Shown here piece after piece: positions 1 to 6,136 of a DNA stretch of 9,062 nucleotides. The DNA is from Thermoplasmata archaeon. Its GTDB lineage: Archaea > Thermoplasmatota > Thermoplasmata > RBG-16-68-12 > JAGMCJ01. The DNA lies in NCBI GenBank assembly GCA_023129265.1, contig JAGMCJ010000047.1, forward strand, positions 1 through 9,062. Reading direction: 5' to 3'. Each line of letters begins with the position of its first letter. The stretch's first letter is position 1. The position numbers were made by a program, and so were the translations under genes. The notes beneath the pieces are model-generated. The model saw nothing but the letters and a program-made list of their open reading frames with translations, made no database searches and was not told where the DNA came from.

Positions 1-60
1 CAGAGAGATAGCTGTCGAGGTGGGAGAAGTTCTTGTCCCACCTCGACAGCTATCTCTCTG
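1..60. repeat. Perfect 25-bp inverted repeat at the sequence edge (probable fold-back artefact)
   Basis: Bases 1-25 are the exact reverse complement of bases 36-60, separated by a 10-base spacer (26-35). The right arm reads through in frame into well-conserved PpsA sequence, so it is genuine. The left arm in the same frame contains a TAG stop at 9-11, so it cannot be the natural upstream part of the gene. The palindrome starts exactly at base 1. The simplest reading is a contig end created by a strand-switch chimera (amplification or library) or by an assembler walking back along the opposite strand. A real biological hairpin inside a conserved enzyme gene is much less likely. Confidence 0.9.
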
Positions 61-2129
61 CCGCTGTCCAGCTGATGGTGAGGTCCGATCTGGCATCCGC
101 AGGAGTGCTGTTCACTCTGGACACCGAGAGCGGTTTCAGGAATGTCGTCTACATCAATGGGGCGTACGGTCTGGGGGAGTATGTCGTCCAGGGCACGGTC
201 AATCCCGACAGCTTCTACGTGTTCAAGGAGACGGGAAAGGTCATCGACAAGAAGCTCGGATTGAAGGACAAGAAGCTCGTCTACGCGCGTGGCGGCGGGA
301 CCGTTGAGAGGACCGTTCCCCTCTCGCACAGGATCCGATTTGTAATCTCTGACGAGGAGGCGGAGTTGCTCGCTTCCTGGGCAATCGAGATCGAGAAGCA
401 TTACGGAATGCCCATGGACATTGAGTGGGCGAAGGACGGCAGGACAGGACATCTCTACATCCTCCAGGCAAGGCCGGAAACCGTCCACGCTGCGAAATCC
501 GGAAGCGTCCTGGTGACGTACAGGCTGAAGAAGAAGGGAAAAATCGTTGCCGAAGGTGAGGCGGTCGGCGAGATGATAGGTCAGGGAAGGGCAAACGTCA
601 TAAGCTCGGTGAAGGAGATCGGCCGCTTCGAAGCCGGAGAGGTCCTGGTCACAAGCTCGACGAACCCCGACTGGGAACCGATCATGAAGAAGGCCGCTGC
701 CATCGTCACTGACACGGGCGGGAGGACCTGCCACGCGGCGATAGTCTCCAGAGAGCTGGGGATCCCGTGCATAATCGGGACCGAGGACGGCAGCCAGAAA
801 GTCAGGCAGGGCTCTGACGTCACAACGGACTGCTCGGAGGGGCGGGGGCTTGTCTACGACGGCCTCCTGGACTACGATGTCCGACACCTCGAGATCGAGA
901 AGATGCCCAAGACGCGGACCCAGATCATGGTCAATGCAGGCATCCCGGAGCTCGCGTTCACTCAAGGACAGCTCCCGCACAACGGCGTGGGGCTGGCAAG
1001 AGAGGAGTTCATCATAAACTCGCACATTCAGATCCATCCGCAGGCGCTACTGGACTACAAGAAGCTCTCGAGATTCGTCAAGGCCGGCTACAAGAAGGAG
1101 ATGCAGAAGGCCGGAAAGGACCCCGAGAAGAAGAAAGAGATCCGCGAGAAGAAGGAGTACTACGAGGAAGCCCTCGAGACGATCGACAGGCTCACTCTGG
1201 GATATAAGGACAAGGCCCAGTACTTCATCGACAAGCTCGCCTATGGAATCGCACGGATAGGAGTGGGCTTCCATCCTCACGACGTCATCGTGCGTCTCTC
1301 CGACTTCAAGACGAACGAATACGCGAATCTCATCGGCGGTCGGTACTATGAACCTGAGGAATCCAATCCGATGATAGGATATCGCGGTGCCAGCCGTTAC
1401 TACTCACCGGAGTTCAAGGATGCCTTCGCTCTTGAGTGCAAGGCGCTGCACAAGGTCAGAGGCGAGATGGGACTGAAGAACGTCCTGGCAATGGTCCCCT
1501 TCTGCCGCACGCCCGAGGAGGCAAGGAAGGTCATCGCTCTGATGGAGGAGAACGGGCTCAAGCAGGGCAAGGACGGCTTCCAGGTCTACGTCATGTGCGA
1601 GATTCCCAGCAACGTCATCCTGGCGGAGGAGTTCGCGGAGATATTCGACGGCTTCTCGATCGGCAGCAACGATCTCACCCAGTTGACCCTGGGTCTGGAC
1701 AGGGACAGCGAGCTCGTCTCACATCTCTTCGACGAGAGGCACAACGCCGTCAAGAAGATGCTCTCCAGCGTGGTTCGGACGGCGAGGAAGAAAAAGAAGA
1801 AGATTGGGATATGCGGACAGGCCCCCTCGGACTGGCCCTCCATTACGGCGTTCTTGGTGAAGGAGGGGATCAACAGCATGTCCCTCAACCCGGACACGGT
1901 TGTCAAGACGCGGGCGTTCGTCTATGCCACGGAATGGGCACTCAGGAAGAAGAAGGACATATTCACGATGACGCTCAAGGAGATACGTTCCATACCTGGA
2001 CTCCAGGACCCACTCAAGATGACCGTGCACACCTTTGAGTGGAAAAAGGGAAAACGAGTGGAAAAGACTCATGTATCCCATAAGCCACTATCGGAGTACG
2101 TAATATCGATGAGGTCTCAGGAGACCTGA
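33..2129 (+). CDS. ppsA: Phosphoenolpyruvate synthase (pyruvate, water dikinase), 5'-truncated
   Basis: Makes PEP from pyruvate and ATP (releasing AMP and phosphate) in the cytosol, the entry step of gluconeogenesis. Numbering from base 33, residues 10-155 are the end of the ATP-grasp pyruvate/ATP-binding domain (VRSDLASAGVLFTLDTESGF; MDIEWAKDG; QARPET). Residues 200-275 are the swivelling phosphohistidine domain, with catalytic His234 in TGGRTCHAAI. Residues 295-635 are the PEP/pyruvate TIM barrel with RLSDFKTNEY, GSNDLTQLTLGLDRDS and catalytic Cys594 in GICGQAPSD. Compared with the E. coli enzyme as I recall it, about 185-200 N-terminal residues are missing because the sequence begins here. 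Base 33 is a TTG and not a credible true start. Two oddities: a Lys/Glu-rich insert at about 341-390 and a C-terminal extension of about 60 residues (about 636-698). Stop is TGA at 2127-2129. The downstream gene follows after 25 bp, suggesting co-transcription. Confidence 0.96.
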   Translation: MSHLDSYLSAAVQLMVRSDLASAGVLFTLDTESGFRNVVYINGAYGLGEYVVQGTVNPDSFYVFKETGKVIDKKLGLKDKKLVYARGGGTVERTVPLSHRIRFVISDEEAELLASWAIEIEKHYGMPMDIEWAKDGRTGHLYILQARPETVHAAKSGSVLVTYRLKKKGKIVAEGEAVGEMIGQGRANVISSVKEIGRFEAGEVLVTSSTNPDWEPIMKKAAAIVTDTGGRTCHAAIVSRELGIPCIIGTEDGSQKVRQGSDVTTDCSEGRGLVYDGLLDYDVRHLEIEKMPKTRTQIMVNAGIPELAFTQGQLPHNGVGLAREEFIINSHIQIHPQALLDYKKLSRFVKAGYKKEMQKAGKDPEKKKEIREKKEYYEEALETIDRLTLGYKDKAQYFIDKLAYGIARIGVGFHPHDVIVRLSDFKTNEYANLIGGRYYEPEESNPMIGYRGASRYYSPEFKDAFALECKALHKVRGEMGLKNVLAMVPFCRTPEEARKVIALMEENGLKQGKDGFQVYVMCEIPSNVILAEEFAEIFDGFSIGSNDLTQLTLGLDRDSELVSHLFDERHNAVKKMLSSVVRTARKKKKKIGICGQAPSDWPSITAFLVKEGINSMSLNPDTVVKTRAFVYATEWALRKKKDIFTMTLKEIRSIPGLQDPLKMTVHTFEWKKGKRVEKTHVSHKPLSEYVISMRSQET

Positions 2130-2149
2130 GGGCTCGGATTAACGGAGCC
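2112..2149 (+). promoter_or_regulatory. Stem-loops at the ppsA stop and over the prsW ribosome-binding site
   Basis: Around the ppsA stop two mutually exclusive hairpins can form: AGGTCTC (2112-2118) with GAGACCT (2121-2127), or CTCAGG (2116-2121) with CCTGAG (2125-2130) around a 3-base loop. Immediately after, GGCTC (2131-2135) can pair with GAGCC (2145-2149). The second arm overlaps GGAG at 2144-2147, the only Shine-Dalgarno-like sequence for the protease gene (7 nt before its ATG at 2155). No T-run follows, so this does not look like an intrinsic terminator. Masking of the ribosome-binding site until ribosomes finish ppsA is possible but is inference. Confidence 0.35.
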
Positions 2150-2154
2150 ATTCA

Positions 2155-2901
2155 ATGGACTCGCTTCCGCCTGGAATCGCAATTGCGATTCTAATCCTCG
2201 TATCCTTCGTACCTGCGATAATCTATGTCATCTGGGTCAGACGCTCTGAGAGGTACGAGCTGGAGCCCTGGGGGCAGATAGCGAAGGTCTTCCTCTGGGG
2301 GGCAATCATCGCTGTCATAGTCTCGATCATACTGAGCACCCTCGTGGTCTACGTTCTCGGGGAGACCATACAGCGACAATACTACTGGCTTCGACCCGAG
2401 TCTACCATTTGGATTCTTCTGCTCTTTTCCGTCGTTGCTCCCTTGGTCGAGGAGTTCGCCAAGGGTATGGGCGTCTACACCGTCAGGGAATCGGTAACGG
2501 AAGCCGAGGACGGAATGGTCTACGGAGCGGCAAGCGGACTCGGATTCGCTGCCACGGAGAACGTGCTGTATGGCCTCGCGGCTTACCTCATGATCGCGGA
2601 TTTCCGAGCGTCGATCATCCTGATACTCGTGAGGTCCATATCCTCCTCTCTGTTGCACGCGAGCGCATCGGCGGTCATGGGATACGGTGTGGGCAGGAGT
2701 CTGCTGTTCAGAAGGGCTGGCGTCCTTCCGTATTATTTCCTGGCCGTCTTCATGCACGGCGTGTTCAACTATCTCGCAGCGTTCGAGATCATATACGAAG
2801 ACCCAACGGCGGTTCTGTACGGCTTCTCTCTTGCCGTCATATTCGCGATCGCGGCCTTCAGCCTCGTCAGGTACGGCATCCGAGCAAAGGACCACAGATA
2901 G
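2155..2901 (+). CDS. PrsW-family glutamic-type intramembrane protease
   Basis: A 248-residue polytopic membrane protein with about seven hydrophobic segments (roughly 7-27, 42-68, 84-98, 121-147, 151-176, 188-210, 219-239). It carries the conserved PrsW/CAAX-protease-like motifs in order: VAPLVEEFAKG (Glu99, Glu100, Lys103), GFAATENVLYG (Glu135, Asn136), LLHASASAVMGYGVG (His168) and FMHGVFNYLA (His201, Asn205). In Bacillus, PrsW cleaves an anti-sigma factor within the membrane; archaea have no such sigma pathway, so the substrate here is unknown. The start is ATG 2155, with GGAG at 2144-2147. It lies 25 bp after ppsA and 34 bp before the next gene on the same strand, so it may belong to one transcript, but nothing links its function to PEP synthesis. 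Family assignment is firm; role is not known. Confidence 0.9.
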   Translation: MDSLPPGIAIAILILVSFVPAIIYVIWVRRSERYELEPWGQIAKVFLWGAIIAVIVSIILSTLVVYVLGETIQRQYYWLRPESTIWILLLFSVVAPLVEEFAKGMGVYTVRESVTEAEDGMVYGAASGLGFAATENVLYGLAAYLMIADFRASIILILVRSISSSLLHASASAVMGYGVGRSLLFRRAGVLPYYFLAVFMHGVFNYLAAFEIIYEDPTAVLYGFSLAVIFAIAAFSLVRYGIRAKDHR

Positions 2902-2915
2902 TTTCTTTTCGTCTC
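2901..2915 (+). terminator. Short T-rich tract after the PrsW gene (possible archaeal terminator)
   Basis: The sequence gtttcttttcgtctc follows directly on the stop codon. Archaeal RNA polymerase can terminate at T-rich stretches without a hairpin. The run is interrupted and short, and the next gene starts only 34 bp later, so read-through is likely; this is a weak call. Confidence 0.2.
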
Positions 2916-2935
2916 CCGCGTTTGGGTAAGAAGAG

Positions 2936-3400
2936 ATGAAGAAGGAGTTCGACCTCGAGGGAAGCACCTATTCGAACAACAAGGCCGATTTCAAGAGGAT
3001 ATTGAGGAAACACGGCCTGAGGTGGAAGGGTTCGCTGGGGAATTTCGAATGGATTGGAAGGGATGACAAGGTCACCGCCTATTTCGACAGGGACGAACAG
3101 AAGGGCATCACACTTAATGCCAGACTTGTGTGGGAGGGGAAGAAGAAGTCGGACTTCCTCTCCGAACTGACCGACTGGATCAAGAGCTTGCACGGTGCGC
3201 CCGTGAGAAGAGGAGGGCTCACCAAGGATACGAAGCAGAAGATCCAGAGAGAGCTCGAGTTCTGGGACAAAATCCACGAACCGTCCGTTGAGGCCATGAA
3301 GGCGGAGAGCAGGCCCGAGTCGTGGATTACGAAGGACCTCGAAGAGTGGAAGGCGAAGAGAAAAGAAAAGGAGAAGGAACTGAAGCGGAAGTATTCCTAA
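2936..3400 (+). CDS. Uncharacterised charged protein (154 residues)
   Basis: I do not recognise this family. The N-terminal two thirds (about 1-100) reads like a small mixed alpha/beta domain (a helix around NNKADFKRILRKHGLRWKG, then strands GNFEWIG, VTAYFDR, ITLNARLVWEG and a helix SDFLSELTDWIKSL). The C-terminal third (about 105-154) is highly charged and probably a long helix or short coiled coil ending in a Lys/Glu-rich tail, suggestive of nucleic-acid or ribosome contact, though that is only a guess. There is no signal peptide, membrane segment or cysteine. The start ATG 2936 is preceded by a purine-rich aagaagag. It follows the PrsW gene by 34 bp on the same strand. Its TAA stop (3398-3400) overlaps by four bases the stop of the zinc-ribbon gene on the other strand. 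Good codon bias in this frame supports real coding. Confidence 0.75.
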   Translation: MKKEFDLEGSTYSNNKADFKRILRKHGLRWKGSLGNFEWIGRDDKVTAYFDRDEQKGITLNARLVWEGKKKSDFLSELTDWIKSLHGAPVRRGGLTKDTKQKIQRELEFWDKIHEPSVEAMKAESRPESWITKDLEEWKAKRKEKEKELKRKYS

Positions 3401-3567
3401 GCTGTCTCGAAGCCCGAATCCTCGGTCGGAAAGGGATCAAAGCACTCGAAACAGTACCCGTTCCTCCTGTCCCTCGGAAGGAGTATCAACCGGCAACCGC
3501 ATTTCCTGCAGGAGCCGTTTCTATCAGTGTCATTGGGAAATTCCCTAGTATCTGGACGTAGCTTCAT
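3397..3567 (-). CDS. Small zinc-ribbon protein (56 residues)
   Basis: A 56-residue protein with a two-knuckle zinc-binding pattern: CRKCGC (Cys20, 23, 25), then 13 residues, then CFEC (Cys39, Cys42). The linker LLPRDRRNGYC is basic, compatible with nucleic-acid binding. No catalytic domain is present and the family is not one I can name. An ATG further upstream at 3651 would give 84 residues, but I chose ATG 3567 because it is preceded by a strong purine-rich Shine-Dalgarno stretch (gagggggaaagg on the minus strand) and because a TATA-like element lies between the two candidates at 3615-3625. It is divergent from tmk, and its TAG stop shares bases with the stop of the convergent gene ending at 3400. 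Likely a real small gene of unknown role. Confidence 0.7.
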   Translation of the reverse strand: MKLRPDTREFPNDTDRNGSCRKCGCRLILLPRDRRNGYCFECFDPFPTEDSGFETA

Positions 3568-3614
3568 CGCCTTTCCCCCTCTCGACAAAACCTGCAAAAA
3601 GGGGAAGGAGGAGA

Positions 3615-3625
3615 GGATATTAAAA
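3615..3625 (-). promoter_or_regulatory. TATA box of the zinc-ribbon gene
   Basis: On the minus strand the sequence TTTTAATATCC lies about 50 bp upstream of ATG 3567. The expected start site about 26-28 bp downstream would fall near 3595, giving a leader of roughly 28 nt that contains the gagggggaaagg ribosome-binding site. Confidence 0.5.
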
Positions 3626-3675
3626 CGTTTGTGAACGCCGTGTCCGGACACTCGCAGTTGTCGTTTCGATTACCC

Positions 3676-3682
3676 TTATAAG
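3676..3682 (+). promoter_or_regulatory. TATA box of tmk (leaderless)
   Basis: TTATAAG on the plus strand places the T of TATAA 28 bases before the TTG start codon at 3705. With usual archaeal TATA-to-start-site spacing, transcription begins at or within a base or two of the start codon, so the mRNA is probably leaderless. No Shine-Dalgarno sequence is visible, which agrees. Confidence 0.6.
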
Positions 3683-3704
3683 CTCTGATATTCTTCACCA
3701 TCTG

Positions 3705-4337
3705 TTGAGTCCGCTTAAGGGAGTTGGGGAGAGAAAGCGCTGCAGCTTCATCACGGCTGAAGGAATCGATGGCTGCGGCAAGACGACGATCTCCAAGTTC
3801 ATCTGTGAGTGGTTGCGCTCCAAGGGGTTCGACGTGGTCTTTACCGTGGAGCCCACGACGACCTGGATCGGCGACTCCGTGAAAAGGGGCTTCTCTGAAG
3901 GTGTCCACGCCTTCACGGAGGCATTGCTGTTCATGGCCGACAGAGCCCAGCACACGCTCCAGATCGAGGAGTGGGTTTCAGAGGGGAAGGTCGTCGTGTC
4001 CGACAGATACATCGATTCGACACTCGCGTACCAAGGAGCCTCACTTCAGTCTGAAGGAATGGATGACGCAGTGGAGTGGCTGAAGAATGCGAGCGCGCCC
4101 TACGTACTCGTTCCCGATATCACATTCCTCCTGCAGGTCAACCCCGAAGTCGCAATGCAGAGAATTTCGAACCGCTCGAAGATGACCAAGTTCGAGAAGC
4201 TCAACTTCCTGGTCGAGGTCGACAGGGTGTACAGGAGCCTGTCAGAATCCGAGGAGAGGTTCAGAATAGTCGACGCCTCTCAGATACTGGAAGACGTCAA
4301 AGGAGACGTCGTCAAAATGCTTGAGTCCGAGTTCTAG
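3705..4337 (+). CDS. tmk: Thymidylate kinase (dTMP kinase)
   Basis: Phosphorylates dTMP to dTDP with ATP in the cytosol, needed for dTTP supply. The 210-residue length is normal for the family. The P-loop is EGIDGCGKTT (residues 19-28), the nucleotide-specificity DR(Y/H) motif is SDRYIDSTLAYQG (Asp100, Arg101, Tyr102), the conserved strand before the lid is PDITFLLQVNPEVAMQRI (138-154), and the lid region with basic residues follows (NRSKMTKFEKLNFL, 156-169). The TTG start at 3705 is chosen because no in-frame ATG or GTG lies between it and the P-loop and because it sits 28 bases after a TATA box. It is divergent from the zinc-ribbon gene and separated from herA by 290 bp. Confidence 0.95.
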   Translation: MSPLKGVGERKRCSFITAEGIDGCGKTTISKFICEWLRSKGFDVVFTVEPTTTWIGDSVKRGFSEGVHAFTEALLFMADRAQHTLQIEEWVSEGKVVVSDRYIDSTLAYQGASLQSEGMDDAVEWLKNASAPYVLVPDITFLLQVNPEVAMQRISNRSKMTKFEKLNFLVEVDRVYRSLSESEERFRIVDASQILEDVKGDVVKMLESEF

Positions 4338-4500
4338 TTCTATGCGAATTCATAGCTCCGTTTCCGTTTACCAGATTGTTCTCTTTCAAGAACGCCTTGG
4401 CGAACAGCGTGGCGTTCGCGTGGTTGCCTCGCTGAAGCTCGATGAGGAAGGCCTTTCCGAAGAGCGCCTTTCTTTTAGCTCTCGCTGAGCCTAGGAGCAT
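4312..4500 (-). CDS. Probable leaderless small protein (62 residues) with an internal repeat
   Basis: A basic 62-residue protein that I do not recognise. It contains two copies of a short pattern 19 residues apart: LFGKAFLIE (13-21) and LFAKAFLKE (32-40), suggesting two similar amphipathic helices. Support for it being real: the ATG at 4500 lies 28 bases after the T of a TATA element on the same strand (4522-4529), the spacing seen for the leaderless genes tmk and coaBC here; and third codon positions in the repeat region are strongly G/C, as in neighbouring genes. Against it: the last 15 or so residues look like low-quality sequence (RTRTRT) and its 3' end overlaps the last 26 bases of tmk on the opposite strand. 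It could also be a decayed remnant of a longer gene. Confidence 0.42.
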   Translation of the reverse strand: MLLGSARAKRKALFGKAFLIELQRGNHANATLFAKAFLKENNLVNGNGAMNSHRTRTRTQAF

Positions 4501-4521
4501 CGATATAAAAAGGGGCCTTGG

Positions 4522-4529
4522 AAATATAA
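4522..4529 (-). promoter_or_regulatory. TATA box for the minus-strand small gene
   Basis: On the minus strand TTATATTT places the T of TATAT 28 bases before ATG 4500, consistent with a leaderless transcript. A second minus-strand TATA-like element (TTTTTATAT, around 4504-4512) is too close to this ATG to serve it. Confidence 0.45.
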
Positions 4530-4585
4530 TAAGGCTGCTCCGCCGGAATCATATGTGATATTTGCGGCTCGCGCTCTCCAAAAGC

Positions 4586-4622
4586 TTTTAATTCGCTGAC
4601 ACCATTAAGATTCGATGGGGTG
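4586..4622 (+). promoter_or_regulatory. herA promoter (TATA box) and ribosome-binding site
   Basis: TTTTAATT at 4586-4593 predicts a start site near 4616-4618. GGGGTG at 4617-4622 lies 5 nt before ATG 4628 and resembles the GGAGGTG core complementary to 16S rRNA. An ATG at 4615 is out of frame, which fixes the start at 4628. The TATA element overlaps the 10-bp palindrome AAAAGCTTTT, a possible operator, though this is inference. Confidence 0.45.
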
Positions 4623-4627
4623 CACCG

Positions 4628-6130
4628 ATGGTACCATCCTTTGATCAGGTAGCAGAATCCATATCCCACGCGGATACTCCCGCGGAAGCCGTAGGAATCG
4701 TCTACGGCGACGTGGGGAGCCTTTCTCTTCGGTGTACAGTGACGGAGCACCTCGCGAAGAACGAATACGTTCAGATCCACCACGAGATCTGCGGGTATGT
4801 GCTGGGTCAAGTGGATGACATTGAAAGGAAGACCGACCTCTCCATCGAGAGGGCCCAGCAGATGTCGGAGGGCCATGACATCGAGATAGAGGAGAAGGTC
4901 ATCGCGATCGTCTCCGTCGTCGGCTTCAGGGACGACAGGAATCTACTGCAGGTCCCCCACACACCATTCCGCGCAGGCGAGGCCGTGTACCGGGCCGCCG
5001 AAGACCTCATCTGCGAGGTCATCGGGCTCAACAAGGACGAGAGGAAAGGTGCATACCTCGGTCTGCTCAGCGGCCACAATGTCCCGATCCTCGTCGACAT
5101 CAACTCTCTCGTGCAGAGGCATGTCAGCATACTGGCGAAGACTGGCGGGGGGAAGAGCTACGCCGCGGGCGTTCTGATTGAGGAGTTCATGAAGCACGAC
5201 GTTACGACAGTCGTAATCGATCCCCACGGTGAGTACACGTCCATGAAGATGCCCGCCGAACACACGGAACCGATGAAGAGGTTTGACGTGTCCCCGAAGA
5301 GTTATCGCAGCAAGATCATGGAGTTCTCTCCTGACACGAAGGTCAACCCGGATGCGAGGCCGCTCAGGTTCACCCTAAAGAACCTCGACGCCAGGGAGAT
5401 TCTCGGTCTCACGAATCTGAAGAGCATCCGTGCCAACCTATTGTCGTTGAGGAGAGCCCTCGACATACTCAAGAGCGGGGGCAAGGACTACAACCTGGCG
5501 GACATCATTGCCATCCTGGATAGTGAGGATGATCCGTCGAACTCGAGCCTGGTCAACGAGCTTGAGTATCTGAATGAGGTCGAGATTTTCGCAAGGGAGG
5601 GCACGAAGATCGATGATTTGATTACCAAGGGCGGTACATCGATCATGAACCTGAAGGGTGCGGCTCCCGACATCCAGGAACTCATAGTCAACCGGCTTGC
5701 GACCGCGCTGTTCGAGCTCAGGAAGGTCAACAAAATCCCGCCGCTCATGCTCGTCATGGAGGAGGCGCACAATTTCTGCCCGCAACAGGGTACGGCAGCC
5801 TCCTCCAAGATTCTGAGAACAATCGCGTCCGAGGGGAGGAAGTTCGGCCTCGGGCTGCTCGTGCTGTCGCAGAGGGCTGCGAAAATCGACAAGAACGTCC
5901 TGAGCCAGTGCAACACTCAGGTCATCCTGAAGCTGACGAACCCGAACGATTTGAAGGCCGTCGTAGCATCCGTCGAAGGCCTGACCTCAGGAATGACCGA
6001 TGAGATCCAAAGGCTTCCGATCGGCGTTGCTTTGGTCGTAGGAGGGAACATAACGTCCCCGCTTTTCGTCGAGGTCAGGCCGAGGGAGACCGAGCACGGT
6101 GGGAAGTCCATCAAAGTGATCGAGGGCTAA
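4628..6130 (+). CDS. herA: HerA-like DNA-translocating ATPase (DUF87/HAS-barrel)
   Basis: A 500-residue ATPase of the HerA/FtsK superfamily, the usual length. Residues about 20-110 form the N-terminal HAS barrel (VGIVYGDVGSLSLRCTV; EYVQI; GYVLGQVDDIER). The RecA-like core follows: Walker A ILAKTGGGKSYAAG (168-181, Lys176, Ser177), the family motif VVIDPHGEY (195-203), an all-helical insert (about 255-330), Walker B LMLVMEEAHNF (373-383, catalytic Glu378/Glu379), IASEGRKFGLGLLVLSQR (399-416) with likely trans-acting arginines, and a C-terminal strand region IGVALVVGGN. HerA hexamers pump duplex DNA and with nuclease NurA, Mre11 and Rad50 resect DNA ends. None of those partners is in this window, so a related but distinct HerA-type role is possible. 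The first Walker A glycine is Ala170, common in this subgroup as far as I recall. DUF357 follows 34 bp downstream. Confidence 0.88.
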   Translation: MVPSFDQVAESISHADTPAEAVGIVYGDVGSLSLRCTVTEHLAKNEYVQIHHEICGYVLGQVDDIERKTDLSIERAQQMSEGHDIEIEEKVIAIVSVVGFRDDRNLLQVPHTPFRAGEAVYRAAEDLICEVIGLNKDERKGAYLGLLSGHNVPILVDINSLVQRHVSILAKTGGGKSYAAGVLIEEFMKHDVTTVVIDPHGEYTSMKMPAEHTEPMKRFDVSPKSYRSKIMEFSPDTKVNPDARPLRFTLKNLDAREILGLTNLKSIRANLLSLRRALDILKSGGKDYNLADIIAILDSEDDPSNSSLVNELEYLNEVEIFAREGTKIDDLITKGGTSIMNLKGAAPDIQELIVNRLATALFELRKVNKIPPLMLVMEEAHNFCPQQGTAASSKILRTIASEGRKFGLGLLVLSQRAAKIDKNVLSQCNTQVILKLTNPNDLKAVVASVEGLTSGMTDEIQRLPIGVALVVGGNITSPLFVEVRPRETEHGGKSIKVIEG

Positions 6131-6136
6131 AAGGAT

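Larger units (their letters stand above)
4338..4627. other. 290-bp gap between tmk and herA
   Basis: Besides the probable minus-strand small gene (to 4500), this gap is AT-rich between 4501 and 4534, with TATA-like elements in both orientations: ATATAAAAAGG at 4503-4513 on the plus strand and TTATATTT (4529-4522) on the minus strand. If the plus-strand element is used, herA would have a second transcript with a leader of roughly 95 nt containing a minimal ATG-TGA start-stop pair at 4553-4558. A perfect 10-bp palindrome, AAAAGCTTTT (4580-4589), sits at the proximal herA promoter. No RNA gene is recognisable. Confidence 0.5.

Noticed and set aside
1436..2038. 200-codon plus-strand open frame inside ppsA in another frame
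   Set aside because: Gly/Gln/Arg/Asp-rich shadow of the conserved PpsA barrel.
2191..2967. 258-codon minus-strand open frame antisense to the PrsW gene
   Set aside because: It covers almost exactly the real protease gene, its translation is rich in charged residues with no motif, and it arises from the strong G/C third-position bias of the plus-strand gene.
3568..3651. N-terminal extension of the zinc-ribbon protein from ATG 3651
   Set aside because: The extension spans the likely TATA box and the ribosome-binding site of ATG 3567, and its sequence has no conserved features.
4286..4307. Repeated GACGTC sites near the end of tmk as a possible operator
   Set aside because: Both sites are in coding sequence (DVKGDV) with ordinary codons; two 6-bp palindromes nearby are easily explained by chance.
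4554..4652. Open frame reading ICDICGS near 4554, resembling the start of a small zinc-binding protein
   Set aside because: There is no start codon in that frame (ATA instead of ATG), only one Cys pair, and it runs into the herA coding sequence. Probably chance.
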